A stretch of 64,000 nt of DNA, taken from contig NZ_SNWM01000004.1 in NCBI RefSeq assembly GCF_004362245.1, positions 1-64,000 on the forward strand. The letters run 5' to 3'. The DNA is from Pedobacter duraquae (lineage in GTDB: Bacteria; Bacteroidota; Bacteroidia; Sphingobacteriales; Sphingobacteriaceae). The position numbers were made by a program, and so were the translations under genes. The notes under the pieces were generated by a model. The model was not told the origin of the DNA, did not search any database, and saw nothing but the letters and a program-made list of their open reading frames with translations. Below are positions 15,482 to 23,147 of this stretch, piece after piece; position 1 is the stretch's first letter; every line of letters begins with the position of its first letter.

Positions 15482-16678
15482 CTATATTACATCTACATCA
15501 ATTGGCGAGATAAAATTAACCATGTAAGTTCTTCTGTCTAAATCATGCTCCATGGGTTGCGTTTTGCCATTTTGATCTGTCGCTCTAGCCATTAAACTAT
15601 ATCTTCCAGTCTTAGCAGGAACCACCCATTCAAATTCAAATAGCTGCCAGGCGAAAGGGATAGCAGGACCAATTAATTTTGCTGGTTGCCATGAATTTCC
15701 TTTATCCGTGCTTATTTCTACTTTCGATAGGTTACTATCACCTGACCATCCTGCACCCCTTACTTGATAAGGTTTTCCAGCCGGCACCGCTTCAAACAAT
15801 ACCGGCCTTGATATTTCAGACTTAACCAATGTAGTGGTTACGGGCGTCAAGGTAGGTAGTCCTTCAACACGCTTCCAGTAAGCATATTCAATCGTCTGCC
15901 AATAGCCATCAAACGGCTTTTCAGATGCAGTAATTTTCATCAGCCATTTCACAGATGCCATACCATACCATCCTGGAATAATTGCCCTTGCCGGGAAACC
16001 ATGTTCAGCACTCAATGGTTTTCCATTCATTTCATAGGCGATGATGATGTGATCCTGCATTGCTATATTTAACGGAATGCTTCGGGCGAATTTGATTTTT
16101 CCTGGTGATTTCGGCTCTTCTGTAATCATCCCCTCATCATTCCCTTCCAAAATAATGTCTACCGTACCCACCTTTATGCCAGCCTTCTTTAACAATACGG
16201 ATAAAGGTACTCCTGTCCATTCAGCATTGCTGATCCCACCTTGTTCCCATCCTAAACCCTTCACTTTTGGGGCGAGGTTAGCACGTCCGTTTCCGGCACA
16301 TTCTATAGTAGCCATTACCTTTTTTGCAGGAAGCTTTTTAAGTTCGCTCAGATTGATCTTTATGACATGATTGGTGTTGCCGCCAATCTCTAATTCCCAA
16401 TTTGTAGCATCAATATTGGGAATATTAAAATGACTCCTGATGAAGAACTGGTTATTTGGAGTAATCCTGTTTTTTAACGTAGGAAATGGAAACTCCATAT
16501 TTAATGGCTTTTTCTCTCGCGTAATAAGTCCTGGAAAGTCATTGTCTTCTCTGGTTTGTTGAATCTCCTTCGCCGAAGCCCAGGATGGTATTGTTGCGCC
16601 AGCTATCACCGGGATAATTCCAGTAACAAAATTACGTCTGTTTAACGTGTAGTTTTGTGATGTTTTGTCGTTTTTCAT
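15482..16678 (-). CDS. Tat-exported sulfite oxidase family molybdoenzyme (SorA/SoxC-like)
   Basis: 398 residues. The N-terminus carries a twin-arginine signal (LNRRNFVTG, R14-R15, then a hydrophobic stretch to PSWASA). The molybdopterin domain (about 60-260) contains ATIECAGNGR with the Mo-ligating Cys127, WTGVPLSVLLKKAGI and GFPARAIIPGWYGMASVKW. A Mo-co dimerisation domain (about 280-395) follows, as in sulfite dehydrogenases and SoxC. It should oxidise sulfite to sulfate in the periplasm and give electrons to a cytochrome c. No cytochrome subunit is directly adjacent; the TsdA-like dihaem protein is the nearest candidate partner. Leads the minus-strand unit with the DUF305 and propeller genes. 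Confidence 0.88.
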   Translation of the reverse strand: MKNDKTSQNYTLNRRNFVTGIIPVIAGATIPSWASAKEIQQTREDNDFPGLITREKKPLNMEFPFPTLKNRITPNNQFFIRSHFNIPNIDATNWELEIGGNTNHVIKINLSELKKLPAKKVMATIECAGNGRANLAPKVKGLGWEQGGISNAEWTGVPLSVLLKKAGIKVGTVDIILEGNDEGMITEEPKSPGKIKFARSIPLNIAMQDHIIIAYEMNGKPLSAEHGFPARAIIPGWYGMASVKWLMKITASEKPFDGYWQTIEYAYWKRVEGLPTLTPVTTTLVKSEISRPVLFEAVPAGKPYQVRGAGWSGDSNLSKVEISTDKGNSWQPAKLIGPAIPFAWQLFEFEWVVPAKTGRYSLMARATDQNGKTQPMEHDLDRRTYMVNFISPIDVDVI

Positions 16679-17003
16679 TTCAATAAATGTAGGTGATTAC
16701 AATATAGCCAAAAATCTCTCATAGGATAACTTGTATTCTTCCTTTTTCTTGATGGTTGAAAGGAAACAACTGTAGACTTTACTTCATCGCTGGCCTGCTA
16801 GAAAAGACACAATAGTTCTATAACTGTTTATCAAATACTCATCTCAATTTCTATCAAAAAACGGTCGTTTTTTTATAATGGTAGTCTAATAGCGAAATGT
16901 TGTCTACGAAATTCAACATCCATTATCGGACTTCATTTATATTTTAGCCAACGAAGTGAGAACTCAATATTTGGGTAGTTAATAAGAGGATGAATGCATT
17001 CAA
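16679..17003. other. intergenic region, no gene seen
   Basis: 325 bp between the start of the sulfite oxidase gene and the end of the XRE regulator gene, both on the minus strand. It should hold the sulfite oxidase promoter: TTTG and TACATTTA occur on the minus strand but only 17 nt apart and very close to the ATG, so I do not call them. A small palindrome, AAAAAACGGTCGTTTTTT at about 16857-16874, is the only other structure noted. Gene content changes here from sulfur metabolism to mobile-element type. Confidence 0.5.
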
Positions 17004-17366
17004 CTACAGCTTTTTCAGAAGCTCATTTTTTTCTTTTTCGCTCGCCAACAAACGTTCATACAGTTCAACTATTTTTTCAATAGGATTGAAATTATTCTGA
17101 ATTGAATTATCATGAAAGTTATTGATATTGTTAAAAATTGTCTCTTCTGTAAAGTGTTTGATTCCTTCAGCAGTTACGCCTAGTGCTTTTGCCACTTTCT
17201 CTAGTGTAGATTCTTCAATTTCCTCACTCTGTTCAAGTTTGCTGATAGCCTGTTGGCTTATGCCAAGCTCTGTAGCAAGCGCTTCTTGTTTCATTCCACG
17301 AAGTTCACGGATACGGCTTATTTTTCTACCAAGATGCATTCTGTTCGTTTTTTCTGAGGTTTCCAT
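17004..17366 (-). CDS. XRE-family helix-turn-helix regulator
   Basis: 120 residues from the ATG at 17364-17366. Residues about 10-65 are a Cro/C1-type HTH (LGRKISRIRELRGMKQEALA, then ELGISQQAISKLEQ); the C-terminus (ERLLASEKEKNELLKKL) is a short coiled coil. A TATATTTG element on the minus strand at 17370-17377 lies so close that transcription might start within the first codons, in which case Met at 17337-17339 (HLGRKIS) could be the real start. It is divergent from the three-gene HEPN operon and probably controls it. Such small regulators are common in Bacteroidota integrative elements. Confidence 0.85.
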   Translation of the reverse strand: METSEKTNRMHLGRKISRIRELRGMKQEALATELGISQQAISKLEQSEEIEESTLEKVAKALGVTAEGIKHFTEETIFNNINNFHDNSIQNNFNPIEKIVELYERLLASEKEKNELLKKL

Positions 17367-17489
17367 GGCCAAATATATTTAAAAAATTCCGACAGTTAAA
17401 AACAACCCTGCGCTTGTATTTTACAATCAGCAATGGTTCGGTACGTGCTTTTTCAAGTCGAAATTGGTTCTAATAATAATCATGAAGAT

Positions 17490-18377
17490 ATGAAAAAGCA
17501 ATCATTAAAGCCAGTGGAGGGCCGGCAAGAGCCGTTCTCCAATTTTGTTAAAGAACTTGCAGAGCGGTTCACGCCCTTGCAAATTCTTAAGTTCGGTGAA
17601 ATAAGTTCTAAAAAGAATTCTTTTACTTCTTTCTTGCCCGAACAGGCAAACGAAATTTTTCACTATTATCTATTAATGGTAATAGAAGGTATTACGCGAA
17701 TTGAGCATGGTGTTCAGGACTATGTAAATACACATTTCAATCGCGGCAAGATCACAATCCTTGTTCATAGCAAAGAGAGCATAGAAACTGCAATCGCAGC
17801 TAATAACCGATTTTTTATAACTGTTTTTAATACCGGCATTCAGCTATACAGTCATGATGGTACGCTGAATCTGTTTCCTGAATATATTCTTGATAAAAAG
17901 ATATCTCTTGAAAAAGCCCGTAAGCATCTATACCATAGGATTCCAATGGCGCAGGGATTTTTGGACGGAGCGGGAGAATGTTTCAGTAATGAAAAATTCA
18001 ATGTGTGCGTTTTTATGCTTCACCAAGTTGTTGAGCAATCCTGCATTGCGATGATCAGGGTTTTTATGGCTTACAGGTCGGATATTCATCATTTGGGGAG
18101 GCTACTGGATATCTGTGCATGTTTCTCGGAGCAGCCAAGAGCGCTTTTTCTTGGAACGCCAGAAAACAGAAGGCTTTTTGAGAAGCTCATGAACAGTTAT
18201 AGCCATGCCAGGTATAAAGATAATTTCAATGTCGACATGGGCGATGCCGATAAACTATATAGCCTGGTTCATAATTTTTTAATTCTCGCCAAAGATCTTT
18301 GTGATAAGAAGATTAATCTTTTAACTGCCGAATGTGAAGAGGCGGAAGCATCGAAAGGAGGAACTGAAAATGGCTGA
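17490..18377 (+). CDS. HEPN-domain protein with N-terminal domain of unclear fold
   Basis: 295 residues from the ATG at 17490; an upstream ATG at 17433 adds 19 unlikely residues. The C-terminal part (about 142-275) has the HEPN look: LEKARKHLYHRIPMAQGF, then VCVFMLHQVVEQSCIAMIR and finally SYSHARYKDNF. The N-terminal part (about 30-130), with KITILVHSKESIETAIAANN and FFITVFNTGIQLYS, resembles a degenerate nucleotidyltransferase-like domain as found in MNT-HEPN fusions, but I see no GS...D catalytic motif. HEPN domains occur in RNases of toxin-antitoxin and phage-defence systems as well as in harmless substrate-binding proteins. It overlaps the next gene by 8 nt and is the first of three genes in the tRNA-Lys island. 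Confidence 0.7.
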   Translation: MKKQSLKPVEGRQEPFSNFVKELAERFTPLQILKFGEISSKKNSFTSFLPEQANEIFHYYLLMVIEGITRIEHGVQDYVNTHFNRGKITILVHSKESIETAIAANNRFFITVFNTGIQLYSHDGTLNLFPEYILDKKISLEKARKHLYHRIPMAQGFLDGAGECFSNEKFNVCVFMLHQVVEQSCIAMIRVFMAYRSDIHHLGRLLDICACFSEQPRALFLGTPENRRLFEKLMNSYSHARYKDNFNVDMGDADKLYSLVHNFLILAKDLCDKKINLLTAECEEAEASKGGTENG

Positions 18378-19662
18378 TGAAATGATGCTTGCAGGAAAAG
18401 CTAAATCCCAGTTCTTTAAACTTCCGTTTGATAAGAGTACCCGCATATTGAGGTTAAATGTTTTGGAGTCACACACAGAACTTCGAGCCGGGAACCGGCC
18501 ATATTACATGGTTGAAAGAAAGATACTTTCATTTAAGAAAGGGATATTGACAATTAGGGTAAAGCTCGAAAATGAGCCGCCTGTAAAAGTTTACTTAAAG
18601 GTCGAGTATGATCATTTATTGGTAAGCTGCAATATTGATACGGATGGAAATTATCTGGGAAGATATGCCTACCGGACCTTGAGGGCGATGTTATGGAATG
18701 AATTTCATGACTTTGAAAAATATTATTGGCCGGAATGTTTTAATGAAGCGACCGGAAGGTCAAAATATCTTGAAGTTATCTGTGATAGGTATGGAGTAGA
18801 CATCAGGCTAAAAAAAGAATTTAAAGGTCTTTTCAGGCCGGATGATTATTTCCTGCACATAGCCGAACGCAAGGTATTGGAGAGAAAACTTGTGACTGAT
18901 GGTTCCACGACATTAAACCATGAGTACCTTATTGGTTATTGCCTTGCAAATACCGATGCTGTCAGGTTCCATTCCAACCATTATCCATTTCTGATACCGT
19001 ACAAATTTTCCCTAAATGCGGATAATAAGACTGTAAAATCTTTCACAGGGTTTCTTTTCGAAGAAGACGATAGTTTTGAACAATCTGAACTGTCCGCAAA
19101 TCAAACTGAGCTGAACAGCATCTGCTACGAAATGAAGAAAATTGCAAGGATTCAGTTCAGGGAACACGGAGACAGTGATGAACGTTCTGACGAAATAGAC
19201 GATCTCAATTTCAGCAATAAGAGTAAGATTTTCGAACTATTCAATAAAGCCCTCCCAATGCTATCGAGGGAGCCGTTTACACACTACCTGTTTACCTATG
19301 GGATGAGAAATATTCAGAAGAAACCTATGAAAAAGGATATGCAGGTTACCAGATTCTCAGTTGAAGTACCCCGTTTAAGTTTTTTATTCATTGATAAGGG
19401 TGATTATTACGAACTTAAGCTGAGGTTCAAGGTAAAGGGAAAGAGTTTTCTTTTTTGCGAGGATAGGATTGCCATGTTCTTAATCTGTTCGGCTTCAAAC
19501 CCCACTGTCTGGTATCTATTGGAATGTGAAACGGATTCAAGGGTAGTTCTTTTCTTTAGCCGGAAAAACTTCAGGATTCAAATCCCAAAGGGTTATTACA
19601 GGGAGCATTTCGAACGATACCTAGATGAAATCAAAAAACACTATGAACTTGAAATCAGATAG
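18370..19662 (+). CDS. conserved island protein, function unknown
   Basis: 430 residues from the ATG at 18370, which has a good AAAGGAGG sequence 8 nt before it, rare in this window, and overlaps the HEPN gene stop by 8 nt (ATGGCTGA). I do not recognise the family. It is soluble, with no signal peptide or membrane segment. The N-terminal ~120 residues are rich in beta strands (KGILTIRVKLENEPPVKVYL, then LKVEYDHLLVSCNID), then LGRYAYRTLRAMLWNEFHD. The middle is acidic (FEEDDSFEQSEL) and the C-terminus again strand-rich. No helicase, nuclease or kinase motif is visible. The coupling to a HEPN gene suggests the two act together. Confidence 0.7.
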   Translation: MADEMMLAGKAKSQFFKLPFDKSTRILRLNVLESHTELRAGNRPYYMVERKILSFKKGILTIRVKLENEPPVKVYLKVEYDHLLVSCNIDTDGNYLGRYAYRTLRAMLWNEFHDFEKYYWPECFNEATGRSKYLEVICDRYGVDIRLKKEFKGLFRPDDYFLHIAERKVLERKLVTDGSTTLNHEYLIGYCLANTDAVRFHSNHYPFLIPYKFSLNADNKTVKSFTGFLFEEDDSFEQSELSANQTELNSICYEMKKIARIQFREHGDSDERSDEIDDLNFSNKSKIFELFNKALPMLSREPFTHYLFTYGMRNIQKKPMKKDMQVTRFSVEVPRLSFLFIDKGDYYELKLRFKVKGKSFLFCEDRIAMFLICSASNPTVWYLLECETDSRVVLFFSRKNFRIQIPKGYYREHFERYLDEIKKHYELEIR

Positions 19663-19672
19663 AAATAGCGAC

Positions 19673-19945
19673 ATGGAAGAGATTAAAACACTACTCGATT
19701 TTCAGCCTTCAGGGCTTACCGACGACGAAATTGGAAATGCAGATTCTGAGATGGAATATTTTTTCGTGAATTTTCCCTTGCATGAGGCAAGGACTAATTT
19801 ATGGGAACTTTACAAGGGTTGGGTGCATTTGGAAGCTGAATCTCCGGAAGGAGAGGAAATGACTGATATGCTTTTCTTTTGTAACCAGATGATCAGCTTC
19901 CTGAACTTTTCTTTTATAGTAACAAAGCAGAAACAAAATAGATGA
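19673..19945 (+). CDS. small acidic protein, function unknown
   Basis: 90 residues from the ATG at 19673; in-frame ATGs at 19625 and 19643 would overlap the previous gene by up to 38 nt. The sequence is acidic (LTDDEIGNADSEMEYFF, AESPEGEEMTDM) and mostly helical, with no membrane segment or known motif. It is the last gene of the HEPN operon and is followed by a 12-bp hairpin. A small acidic last gene could be an antitoxin-like or anti-repressor partner, but that is only a guess from layout. Confidence 0.6.
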   Translation: MEEIKTLLDFQPSGLTDDEIGNADSEMEYFFVNFPLHEARTNLWELYKGWVHLEAESPEGEEMTDMLFFCNQMISFLNFSFIVTKQKQNR

Positions 19946-19949
19946 ATAA

Positions 19950-19990
19950 ATAACAGAAAGCAAGATCATCAGGGAGTCGCTTTCTGTTAT
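19950..19990 (+). terminator. hairpin after the HEPN operon, probable terminator
   Basis: Perfect 12-bp inverted repeat ATAACAGAAAGC (19950-19961) and its complement (19979-19990) around a 17-nt loop, just after the last gene of the operon. There is no strong T-run, so rho-independent function is uncertain. The following 130 bp to the ORF6N gene hold a GC-rich patch (about 20014-20070) and no gene. Confidence 0.55.
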
Positions 19991-20119
19991 CATTAAGTTG
20001 TTTTCAATATACTATTGCGAGAGCCGGCCCTCCCGCATTTTCGGCCTGTGAAAGCCCACTTCACCAGCCCGGGGTTTTTCACTATGGTATATACGGAAAT
20101 GCAATTCCGCCTCTATATG

Positions 20120-20667
20120 CTACAGTTCATCCGGTTTGAACCCGATCCTATTTCGTTTGGGTATTGGCTTTTCCTTAAGCGCTAATAACTCATCAAGGTA
20201 TTGAAAAACAATTTCCATGCTCTTGTCTTGGTTTTCCAGCTTGTTCTTTATCTTTTCTATCTCCAGACGGATTTGGGTATTATCAGCTACCATATTTCTA
20301 AGTCGTGCAAATATTCGGATTACCTGAATGTTAACGTTGATAGCCCGCTCACTGTTGAGTATGCTTGATAACATAGCTACACCCTGTTCGGTGAATACGA
20401 AAGGGGTTGCCGGGCTGAATTTTGCCGACTTTGGGAGGTTATCACAAATTGTGATAACCTGCTGCCATTCCCCTTTTGTCAACTGGAACATGAAATCGTC
20501 CGGAAAACGCTGAATGTTGCGTTTGACTGCCTGTTTGAGTGCACGGGTCTCAACTTCATAGAGGACAGCGAGGTCAATATCCAGCATTACCTTTTGATCC
20601 CGGAGTGATATATCTTTTCCAGCACAACCTGTTCCTGAATTAGAATATTTGTTATGGTTTTGTTCAT
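20120..20667 (-). pseudogene. ORF6N-domain gene with an N-terminal frameshift
   Basis: The body is a clear ORF6N (KilA-N-like DNA-binding) protein: RDQKVMLDIDLAVLYEVETR, LKQAVKRNIQRFPDDFMFQL, TPFVFTEQGVAMLSSILNSE and a coiled-coil end. The expected N-terminus is not in that frame. It is found in another frame from the ATG at 20665-20667 (MNKTITNILIQEQVVLEKIY), which hits a stop about 27 codons in. Adding one base near 20606-20612 would join KIY to LRDQKVMLD exactly as in relatives. So the gene carries a one-base deletion, either a real inactivation or a sequencing error. ORF6N proteins occur in phages and integrative elements; it lies 48 bp from the integrase stop. Confidence 0.75.
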
Positions 20668-20715
20668 GATTTTTCAAATTTGCCAGCACCAAAACGTGCT
20701 GGAGTAATGAGTCTA

Positions 20716-21933
20716 TTATTTTATAGAGAATCGGTTTTGCAAGATCGCCATATCTGCACTTACCTTTATATCAAGAACCTTTGCATAAATCTGGGTCGTC
20801 CTGATATTGGTATGTCCAAGCATCTTCGATACGCTTTCCATGGGAACACCGTTTAAGAGGGTTATGGTTGTTGCAAAGGTATGTCTGGCAATGTGCGAGC
20901 TTAAAGGCTTATTGATCTCACAAACTGCGGCAATTTCCTTGAGGTATTCGTTTAGTTTTTGATTGCTCGAAACTGGTAACGCCCTGTCTTTTGTGATGCA
21001 ATATGGATGGTCGCTATATCTTTCCAGTATTGCGATTGCCGGTGGTAATAGGGGAACAGCAGACCGGGTTCCTGTTTTGGTTCTGTTTGTGAAAACCCAT
21101 TTTTTGCCATCTACACCTGTTTTAATATTCGATGGGCTCAGTTTTTCTATGTCGGAATACGCAAGTCCAGTAAAACAGCAGAAGATAAAAACATCCCTCA
21201 CCTGACTCAGTCGCTCGGTTAAGAACTGCTTTTCTGAAATTTTAGTTAATTCATCCTCTGTAAGAAATGAACGCTCTACATTTTTACTCTTTAGTTTGTA
21301 TCCAAACATTGGATCGCTGTCGATCCATTTTAAGCTCAATGAAATGCGAAGGATTTTACGAAGGCTTTTCAGATACCTTACTGTGGTATTGTTGGCACAA
21401 CCGTTTACTGACCTCAGGAAAAAATCAAAATCGCGTATAAACGCATGGTTAATATTTTTGATGTTGATGTCTGTTATCTTGTGTTTTTCATTCATGAAAG
21501 CGACAAGATGCCTTTCCAAAACTTGAAAGCGCTTCAAGGTACCAATGGCATATTCCTTTCCTACCAAAGCCTCCATTTTTTCGTTATGAACTTTGATGCC
21601 TTCCATCAAGGTATGCTTTCGGACTTCCCGCCCGATAAATCTACACTTAATGCCTTCGGCCGTAATAACTTTGCCTTCATCAAAAAGATCCCTGTAAACC
21701 TGGTTGATCATTGACTGGAGATTGTCCAGATGAGCGTTGAAGCTTCTGACATCTTCCTTTTTTCCATCCTGTCTGCCAGATTTGGTATTCCACTTTTCAG
21801 GGTCGCACTCAAGCCTGCTGGTCATTTCTGCCCTTTTTCCGCCAACAGTTATTCTTAAATAAACCGGCACATGGCCGCCACGATAGTTTTTCTGCTTTTT
21901 AAGATAAAAAAGCAGGCTAAAATTAGTTTTCAT
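20716..21933 (-). CDS. tyrosine-type site-specific integrase (Bacteroidota island type)
   Basis: 405 residues from the ATG at 21931-21933. N-terminal arm-type DNA-binding domain (FYLKKQKNYRGGHVPVYLRI, then EMTSRLECDPEKWN), a SAM-like core-binding domain (about 100-215) and the catalytic domain (about 225-395). Catalytic residues: H347-x-x-R350 in SHIARHTFATT, H374 in LGHTNIRTTQIY and nucleophile Y383. The first catalytic Arg of the superfamily is Ala258 here (CFTGLAYSDI); this departure is shared with related Bacteroidota integrases, and IntDOT of CTnDOT also lacks that Arg. The gene start lies 248 bp from the 3' end of tRNA-Lys, so tRNA-Lys is the likely integration site. Confidence 0.92.
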   Translation of the reverse strand: MKTNFSLLFYLKKQKNYRGGHVPVYLRITVGGKRAEMTSRLECDPEKWNTKSGRQDGKKEDVRSFNAHLDNLQSMINQVYRDLFDEGKVITAEGIKCRFIGREVRKHTLMEGIKVHNEKMEALVGKEYAIGTLKRFQVLERHLVAFMNEKHKITDINIKNINHAFIRDFDFFLRSVNGCANNTTVRYLKSLRKILRISLSLKWIDSDPMFGYKLKSKNVERSFLTEDELTKISEKQFLTERLSQVRDVFIFCCFTGLAYSDIEKLSPSNIKTGVDGKKWVFTNRTKTGTRSAVPLLPPAIAILERYSDHPYCITKDRALPVSSNQKLNEYLKEIAAVCEINKPLSSHIARHTFATTITLLNGVPMESVSKMLGHTNIRTTQIYAKVLDIKVSADMAILQNRFSIK

Positions 21934-22028
21934 ATAAACTGAATTAAGGTTAACAAAATTAGCCCTGCAGTCTGAAAACGTCAAGATGTTCGATAGTCGA
22001 ATATCTTGTTAATCAGGTGATTATATAT

Positions 22029-22099
22029 AATTCGGTGAGTTCGTTTAGGACCTAAATTACTCACCGAATTACCCACTTTTAATAGGAGAGTAGGTGAGT
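22029..22099. repeat. inverted and direct GGTGAGT repeats beside the integrase: candidate arm or att-region sites
   Basis: AATTCGGTGAGT at 22029-22040 and its exact complement at 22059-22070 form a 12-bp inverted repeat; a third GGTGAGT is at 22093-22099. They lie between the integrase start and tRNA-Lys, where tyrosine integrases place arm-type binding sites. A shorter palindrome (GATATTCGAC/GTCGAATATC-like) lies at about 21989-22007. Role inferred from position. Confidence 0.5.
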
Positions 22100-22121
22100 A
22101 TTTTGGTTTTTCCACTAAAAC

Positions 22122-22156
22122 AAAAAAGCTTGCAATCATTTGATTTGCAAGCTTTT
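22122..22156 (-). terminator. intrinsic terminator downstream of tRNA-Lys
   Basis: Perfect 12-bp stem, AAAAGCTTGCAA (22124-22135) with TTGCAAGCTTTT (22145-22156) and a 9-nt loop. Read on the minus strand it ends in a T-run, about 25 nt beyond the tRNA 3' end. Confidence 0.85.
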
Positions 22157-22180
22157 ACGTAGTTTTGATACTATTGTCTG

Positions 22181-22253
22181 TGATCCCGCTGGGATTCGAA
22201 CCCAGGACCACTACATTAAAAGTGTAATGCTCTACCAGCTGAGCTACGGAATC
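22181..22253 (-). tRNA. tRNA-Lys (anticodon UUU)
   Basis: 73 nt on the minus strand. The acceptor stem pairs GATTCCG (5') with CGGGATC (3'), with one G-U, followed by discriminator A; CCA is not encoded. D-loop region TAGCTCAGCTGGTAGAGC and T-loop GGTTCGAATCC are canonical. The anticodon loop CTTTTAA reads UUU (complement at 22218-22220). It has its own upstream promoter and downstream terminator. An integrase gene follows its 3' end, so the tRNA is the probable chromosomal attachment site. Confidence 0.97.
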
Positions 22254-22300
22254 AAAGTTTTCTTAGAACTTTACTCTAAGCGTTTCCGTTTAAAGTGATG

Positions 22301-22334
22301 CAAATATAGGGACATTCTCTATATGGTGCAACAA
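22301..22334 (-). promoter_or_regulatory. promoter of tRNA-Lys
   Basis: On the minus strand, TATATTTG (complement at 22301-22308) is preceded at 20 nt by TTG within TTGTTGC (complement 22328-22334), matching the Bacteroidota consensus. Start would be near 22294, about 40 nt before the tRNA. Confidence 0.7.
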
Positions 22335-22430
22335 TAATTACGAGAAATCAGCTAGCATACTGATTTTAAGGAAGATTATTTTACACGGGCTTAATATGGG
22401 CTTAAATTTAGGCTCAAAAACCAGCTAACA

Positions 22431-23063
22431 TTATTTCTTTCTAGCCACTAGAACGGTATGAATCTCCCTTGCTGTAGGAGATTTTTTATAGTCTATTTGA
22501 AATACTTCAATGTTTTCAAACCCCGCTTCCAAAAGATTCATTTTTAAAACTGCTAAAGTGTGATAGTAAAAATACACTCGCTTTCCGCTACTTCCAACTT
22601 GAAAGCCAGATTGACTAGCATCACCTTCTACAAAACTTAAATAAAATAATCCATCATCATTTAATAAGTCCTTTACGTCTAAAATGAGCTTTTGACTGTC
22701 TGCAGGTGATAGATATGGTAAGCAAAATCCGCAAATGATTCCATCATACTTCATTTGCATTTGGCTGATTTGTCTGCTGTCCATTACATCAAAACGTGCT
22801 GATGGATTGTTTTTTTTCGCAAGTTCGATCATATTAGGAGCAACGTCGATCCCGTAAATATCAAAATCAGGTCGTTTGCTTAACAAATACTTAGTGATGT
22901 TTCCAGGGCCACAACCAAGATCCAATAACTTGGCATTTGGTTTTACTATGCTACTGCAAATATAATCATACGTCTCGTTATAGAAATCCAGATCCATAAA
23001 CTTCTCTTCATATAGAGCGGCAACAGTATTCCATGTTTCAAATGTTTCTTTGTACGTATCCAT
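22431..23063 (-). CDS. class I SAM-dependent methyltransferase
   Basis: 210 residues. Motif I LLDLGCGPGNITKYLL (about 46-61), motif II YGIDVAPNMIELAKK and a post-motif DGIICGFCLPYLSPAD are typical of methyltransferase fold proteins (Methyltransf_25/11 type). The substrate cannot be told. It is a single gene on the minus strand right after the island, starting with ATG at 23061-23063, and divergent from the HAD phosphatase gene with an 84-bp gap between them. Confidence 0.85.
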   Translation of the reverse strand: MDTYKETFETWNTVAALYEEKFMDLDFYNETYDYICSSIVKPNAKLLDLGCGPGNITKYLLSKRPDFDIYGIDVAPNMIELAKKNNPSARFDVMDSRQISQMQMKYDGIICGFCLPYLSPADSQKLILDVKDLLNDDGLFYLSFVEGDASQSGFQVGSSGKRVYFYYHTLAVLKMNLLEAGFENIEVFQIDYKKSPTAREIHTVLVARKK

Positions 23064-23147
23064 GATTCAATTTGTTCGCTATTATTTAGAAATCACCTAG
23101 GTGAAATTAACAATTAATATTTTCATCTTTGGTTCAAATACTGAAAA

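Noticed and set aside
16679..17003. Left attachment site copy of tRNA-Lys 3' end
   Set aside because: I looked for the tRNA 3' sequence (GGGTTCGAATCCC-like) here and saw none.
21934..22180. CRISPR-like array from the repeated GGTGAGT units
   Set aside because: Only three short copies with unequal spacing and mixed orientation; better explained as integrase arm sites.
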